From an uncultured Campylobacter sp. (GTDB lineage: Bacteria > Campylobacterota > Campylobacteria > Campylobacterales > Campylobacteraceae): a stretch of 8,018 nucleotides of DNA. The translations under genes were made by a program, and so were the position numbers. Positions 5,037-8,018 of the stretch are shown here, piece after piece. The stretch lies in assembly GCF_938045225.1 (NCBI RefSeq), contig NZ_CALINL010000287.1, positions 1-8,018 of the forward strand, read 5' to 3'. The notes beneath the pieces are model-generated. The model was not told where the DNA came from and searched no databases. It saw only the letters and a program-made list of their open reading frames with translations. The stretch's first letter is position 1. Every line of letters begins with the position of its first letter.

Positions 5037-6497
5037 TTGATAGATAAAATTTTAAAATTTATGAACGACGAGATGTCGCTAGCCAACGACTTTTTATACG
5101 GCTATTTTTTGGTTATCGTGCTCGTTCTTACCGGTATTTATTTTAGCTATATTACTAGATTCGTGCAGTTTAGGATGTTTTTCGAGGCTTGCAAAGTCTT
5201 AGTCGAGAAAAAGGACAAATACAACAAGCACCATCTCACGCCCTTTCAAGCGCTTATGATCTCTACCGCCTCGCGCGTAGGCATCGGAAATATCGCCGGC
5301 ATCTCCGCCGCTATCGTAGCTGGCGGACCGGGCGCGCTATTTTGGATGTGCTTGATGGCATTTTTGGGCGCGGCTTCGGCATTTGCCGAGAGTACGCTGG
5401 CTCAAATTTACAAGACCAAAGACGTATTCGGCTTTAAGGGCGGCCCGGCATACTACATCAAAAACGGCCTAGGCATCAAGTGGATGGCAAGCCTTTTTGC
5501 CGTCATTCTCATCATCACGTACGCGTACGGATTTAACGGCCTACAAAGCTACACCATGACCTCCGCCTTTCAAATTTACTACGACCAAAGCGCAAGCGCT
5601 ACGAGCTTTAGCGATAGCGGCTTTCCCGTGGGTATCGGCCTCATCCTAACGGCATTTGCGGCGGTGATGTTTTTTAGCAAGAGCCACGTCATCGGCAAGG
5701 TCAGCTCCTATATCGTGCCTTTTATGGCGCTTGCCTATATCCTGCTAGCCTTTATCGCGATCTGCTTAAATTTAGACAAGCTACCGGCCGTCTTTGATAT
5801 GACCATGAAAAGCGCCTTTGATTTTAAGGCGATATTCGGCGGATTTGCCGGTAGCGTGATCGTCTACGGTATCAAGCGCGGACTGTTTTCAAACGAAGCG
5901 GGCATGGGTTCTGCGCCAAACGCAGCCGCGGCGGCTCACACGAGCCACCCCGTAAAGCAAGGACTCGTGCAAGCGATGGCGGTTTTTATAGATATGACGA
6001 TCTGCGTGGCTTCCGGCATGATAGTGCTTTTCTCGCAGGCCTATATCACAAAGCAAACGGGTGCCGGCGGCGAGCCGCTCACTGCGCTTCCTTTGGTGCA
6101 GGCCGCGATGCGCGAGTACTACGGCGAGATAGGCCTTCACTTTACGACGCTTGCGGTGGTGCTTTTTGCCATCACCTCGCTGATCGGCAACTACTACTAC
6201 GCGCAGGCAAATATCAAATACCTTACCAAAAATCACAAAATCGCCCTAGCCTTTAAGATAACGGCGGTCGCGATGATATTCGTCGGAGCGCAGATGAATC
6301 TAACTATCGCTTGGAATATCGCCGATATCACGATGGCGGCGATGGCTACGATAAATATCGCGGCGATCTTTATGCTATCAAAAGTCATGATAAAAGCCCT
6401 AAAAGACTACGAATCGCAAAGAAAAGCGGGGCTAAATCCGGAATTTGACCCTGAGAGCATAGGCATCGCAAACACAACTTGCTGGAGAAAAAAATGA
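5037..6497 (+). CDS. AGCS-family sodium:alanine/glycine symporter
   Basis: This 486-residue inner-membrane protein has about ten or more hydrophobic helices and the full AGCS (alanine or glycine:cation symporter, AlsT/DagA-like) layout. Signature stretches are STASRVGIGNIAGISAAI (76-93), GGPGALFWM (96-104), FKGGPAYYI (133-141), and GLFSNEAGMGSAPNAAAAAH (282-301) followed by TSHP. The C-terminus has the family-like GIANTTCW (476-483). It imports alanine or glycine, possibly D-alanine, with sodium. It starts at TTG, 17 bp after the ATPase stop, so it is probably cotranscribed with the iron-storage-like genes, although no functional link is obvious. The stop overlaps the next gene by ATGA. No damage is visible. 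Exact substrate preference cannot be read from the sequence. Confidence 0.93.
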   Translation: MIDKILKFMNDEMSLANDFLYGYFLVIVLVLTGIYFSYITRFVQFRMFFEACKVLVEKKDKYNKHHLTPFQALMISTASRVGIGNIAGISAAIVAGGPGALFWMCLMAFLGAASAFAESTLAQIYKTKDVFGFKGGPAYYIKNGLGIKWMASLFAVILIITYAYGFNGLQSYTMTSAFQIYYDQSASATSFSDSGFPVGIGLILTAFAAVMFFSKSHVIGKVSSYIVPFMALAYILLAFIAICLNLDKLPAVFDMTMKSAFDFKAIFGGFAGSVIVYGIKRGLFSNEAGMGSAPNAAAAAHTSHPVKQGLVQAMAVFIDMTICVASGMIVLFSQAYITKQTGAGGEPLTALPLVQAAMREYYGEIGLHFTTLAVVLFAITSLIGNYYYAQANIKYLTKNHKIALAFKITAVAMIFVGAQMNLTIAWNIADITMAAMATINIAAIFMLSKVMIKALKDYESQRKAGLNPEFDPESIGIANTTCWRKK

Positions 6498-6778
6498 ACA
6501 TAAGCGGACAACTTTTAAATTTACAAACCCATAGAAAAGTCGCAAAAATCGGCATGAGCGTCACTTTAGCGGCTGTTTGCGTTACGGCTTTGGGAATGCT
6601 CGGACGTAACAAAGGCGGCTTTAAAAAGTGGCACGTAGCCTCAGGCGTCGCGTTTATAGGTTTTTCGCTCTACCACGCCGGACTCTACGAAAACGGCATT
6701 TTTAGAAACATGATCGTAAACGCAAATAAGAAAAACGCCGAGGCAAAAAGGCTAGCAAGCGATGATCAAGATAAGTGA
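6494..6778 (+). CDS. Small two-helix membrane protein with conserved-looking histidines
   Basis: I place the start at the ATG at 6494 rather than an upstream in-frame TTG (6479), because GGAG sits at 6484-6487 with ideal spacing and the ATG forms an ATGA overlap with the symporter stop. The 94-residue product has two hydrophobic helices, about 17-36 and 47-65, joined by a short basic loop (38-45) and followed by a charged tail. Histidines lie at H13 (before helix 1), H47 (start of helix 2, in WH) and H61 (end of helix 2, in YHAGLY). H13 and H61 would face the same membrane side, a geometry compatible with a bis-histidine haem or metal site; this is inference only. No family is named with confidence. 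It may belong functionally to the iron cluster, separated from it by the symporter insertion. Confidence 0.8.
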   Translation: MNISGQLLNLQTHRKVAKIGMSVTLAAVCVTALGMLGRNKGGFKKWHVASGVAFIGFSLYHAGLYENGIFRNMIVNANKKNAEAKRLASDDQDK

Positions 6779-7600
6779 CGCAGAAATTTTAGCCTACATC
6801 GGCGAAGACCTGCCCTACCTTGATCTTACAACCTCGCTTCAAGGCATCCGTAAAAACGCCGTCTTAACCATACTGCCGCGCGAGGACGTGACGGTTAGCT
6901 GCGTAGACGTAGCGGCGGGGCGCGTTTGCTAGACTGCGAGGCGCAAATTTGCGTCCCAAACTCCGCCGTCGTAGCCGCAAAAGAGCCGATCGTAAAAATC
7001 AGCGGTAGCTACGATAATGTGCACAAAGCCTGGAAACTAGCTCAAATTTGCCTAGAATACGCCTGCAAGATTGCCACCTACGCAAGAGCGATGAATGAGA
7101 CCGCCAAAAGCATAAATCCAAAATGCGAAATCCTAGCCACGCGCAAGAGCTTCCCATTTGCTAAGAAATTTTGCCTAAAAGCCGTGCTTGAGGGCGGCTG
7201 CGGCGTGCATAGGCTAAATTTGAGCGATAGCGTGCTGTTTTTTAAAAATCACATCAAGGCTTATGGCTCGTATGAGGAGTTTTTGGGTCAAATTTCAACC
7301 TTTAAAGCAAAAGCTCCCGAGCGCAAAATCGCCGTCGAATGCGAAAATTTAGACGACTGCGAAGCGCTTTTAAAGGCTGGCGCCGACGTCGTGCAGTGCG
7401 ATAAATTTACGTCGGGGGCGGTAAAGCAAGCAGTAGACTTGCGAGATAAAATCGCTCCAAACGCAGCCCTAGTCGCAAGCGGCGGGATAAATCTAAAAAA
7501 CGTCCGAGAATTTGCTAGCGCCGGCACGGACGCGCTCGTTACGTCAGCTATGTACACGCAAGGCATGGCAGATATCACCACGGTTTTAGAGATAGTATAA
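6762..7600 (+). pseudogene. modD: modD-like pyrophosphorylase-family gene, split by a frameshift
   Basis: The ATG at 6762, 10 nt after AAAAAGG and inside the previous gene, opens 56 codons that stop at TAG 6930-6932. This part has the ModD-like start YIGEDLPYLDLTTSLQGI. The rest continues in another frame from about 6920 to 7600, with TRKSFPFAKKF, the HRLNLSD block, then VVQCDKF and ASGGI, all typical of the NadC/ModD phosphoribosyltransferase fold. Joining the frames by adding one base at the G-run 6917-6920 gives VAAGARLLDCEAQ and a 279-residue protein, the usual ModD length. ModD is encoded with molybdate transport genes in some bacteria, but its reaction is not established. Explanations are a true loss of function, a base-call error in GGGG, slippage on the G-run, or restart at TTG 6926, which overlaps the stop. 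No molybdate transporter genes are in view. Confidence 0.75.
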
Positions 7601-7604
7601 TTTA

Positions 7605-7638
7605 CAAATTTGACAGACTCTTTGGCGCGTCAAATTTG
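7605..7638. repeat. Perfect 10-bp inverted repeat between convergent genes
   Basis: CAAATTTGAC and GTCAAATTTG flank a 14-nt loop just after the modD stop. The arms are perfect but AT-rich, and no T-run follows on either strand, so it is not a standard intrinsic terminator. Its place between convergent genes still suggests a transcript 3'-end structure or a bidirectional stop. Confidence 0.5.
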
Positions 7639-7640
7639 CA

Positions 7641-7668
7641 CTTGAGTTTAACGTATAGCTATCTCAAG
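7641..7668. terminator. Weak stem-loop near the convergent gene ends
   Basis: CTTGAG (7641-7646) pairs with CTCAAG (7663-7668) around a 16-nt loop that itself contains the palindrome ATAGCTAT. A moderately T-rich stretch (CTTTCTCATTTT) follows on the plus strand. The stem is short, so this is only a possible rightward terminator. Confidence 0.2.
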
Positions 7669-7673
7669 CTTTC

Positions 7674-8018
7674 TCATTTTCTATCCTTTCTAAAGAACTC
7701 AACTATCATTTTTTGATTACACTTTTCTATCGAGGTAGTTTCATTTTTATTGCATAGCCAAAACGAACCGCCGGATTCCGGACCCAAAGCGTTAGTTAAA
7801 GCTTGGATTAGCCAAGAGTGATAAGACTCGTAGATGTATGTATTGTCTGCTAGTATTTTGCTCGTATTTCTGTCTTTTATTAGTCCGCCGTAGTTAAATC
7901 CCATGCCTATTACCTTATCAAACATAGTTTTTATATCGGGCTTTTGTTCTATGACGGCATACGGATATTTTATTACGAGTTCGGCAGACGCTATCTCATT
8001 TTCGGAGATTTCCTTACG
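7674..8018 (-). CDS. Protein of unknown function (N-terminus beyond window)
   Basis: An open frame of 114 codons enters from the right edge and ends at TGA (7674-7676 on the minus strand). It is open right to the edge, so the true start lies outside; the internal ATG at 7925 has no visible ribosome site and is probably not the start. The visible part is soluble-looking and mixed in charge, with YHSWLIQALTNALGPESGG and two cysteines (in WLCNKN and EKCNQK). The end is basic (FFRKDRK). I do not recognise a family. The gene is AT-richer than the operon it converges with and is not part of it. Confidence 0.7.
   Translation of the reverse strand, partial: RKEISENEIASAELVIKYPYAVIEQKPDIKTMFDKVIGMGFNYGGLIKDRNTSKILADNTYIYESYHSWLIQALTNALGPESGGSFWLCNKNETTSIEKCNQKMIVEFFRKDRK

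Noticed and set aside
5030..5047. Five-codon frame (MTVDR) directly before the symporter
   Set aside because: Its ATG directly abuts the ribosome site, too close for initiation, and the peptide shows no attenuation features. The TTG at 5037 has proper spacing.
5189..5437. Plus-strand frame of 82 codons inside the symporter
   Set aside because: It is a +1 shadow of strongly conserved AGCS sequence, with an Arg-rich composition typical of frame artefacts.
1..8018. Many AAATTT / CAAATTTG words that could be read as a dispersed repeat
   Set aside because: They occur mostly inside genes as common codon pairs (Lys/Asn-Phe and similar) and reflect genome-wide word bias rather than an element.
1..8018. 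CRISPR array, insertion sequence, tRNA, rRNA or phage attachment site
   Set aside because: No regularly spaced repeats, transposase motifs, cloverleaf-like sequence or terminal inverted repeats were found; the dense operon leaves almost no room.

Overview
The window looks like a chromosomal segment of a Campylobacter-type epsilonproteobacterium (Campylobacterota). The clues are tightly packed operons, the very frequent AAATTT word, Campylobacter-like codon use (CTA, AGC, AAA, TTT), TTG starts and strong AAAGGA-type ribosome sites. GC content, judged by eye, is mid-range across most of the window (about 45-50% in the large genes). That fits the higher-GC oral Campylobacter group (rectus, showae, curvus, gracilis) better than C. 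jejuni. The genus assignment is inference.

Layout. A small acidic unknown protein runs off the left edge on the minus strand (1-185). It is divergent from a Fur-family regulator gene (345-782). Next comes a short intergenic region holding an 8-bp-arm inverted repeat (799-819). A run of ten plus-strand genes then follows with gaps of no more than about 22 bp or small overlaps: an HMA-like domain protein (892), a ferritin-like protein with a glycine-zipper tail (1230), a membrane-anchored protein with 11-residue helix repeats and a histone-like basic tail (1900), two small glycine-zipper membrane proteins (2314, 2616), a P1B-type ATPase with an SC instead of a CPC motif (2944-5019), an AGCS-family sodium:alanine/glycine symporter (5037), a two-helix membrane protein (6494), and a modD-like gene split by a frameshift (6762-7600). 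A convergent unknown gene enters from the right edge on the minus strand (7674-8018).

Main interpretation. Genes 892-5019 match the logic of a ferrosome (fez) cluster. These clusters encode a P1B-6 ATPase (FezB) plus small HMA-like and glycine-rich membrane proteins that build a membrane-bound iron-phosphate storage compartment. They are known from Desulfovibrio, Rhodopseudomonas, Shewanella and Clostridioides difficile. Here the cluster follows a Fur-type regulator that keeps all expected metal-ligand positions. It also has components I do not recognise from described systems: a ferritin-like protein ending in a glycine zipper, and a protein joining a membrane anchor, amphipathic 11-mers and a polycationic tail. 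A working model is that the Fur-type regulator senses iron and controls the operon. The zipper proteins would then build and pack a small membrane compartment, FezB would pump iron in, and the ferritin-like and basic-tail proteins would help oxidise, nucleate or scaffold the mineral. The downstream amino-acid symporter and modD are probably passengers on the same transcript.

No rRNA, tRNA, CRISPR array or insertion sequence was seen.
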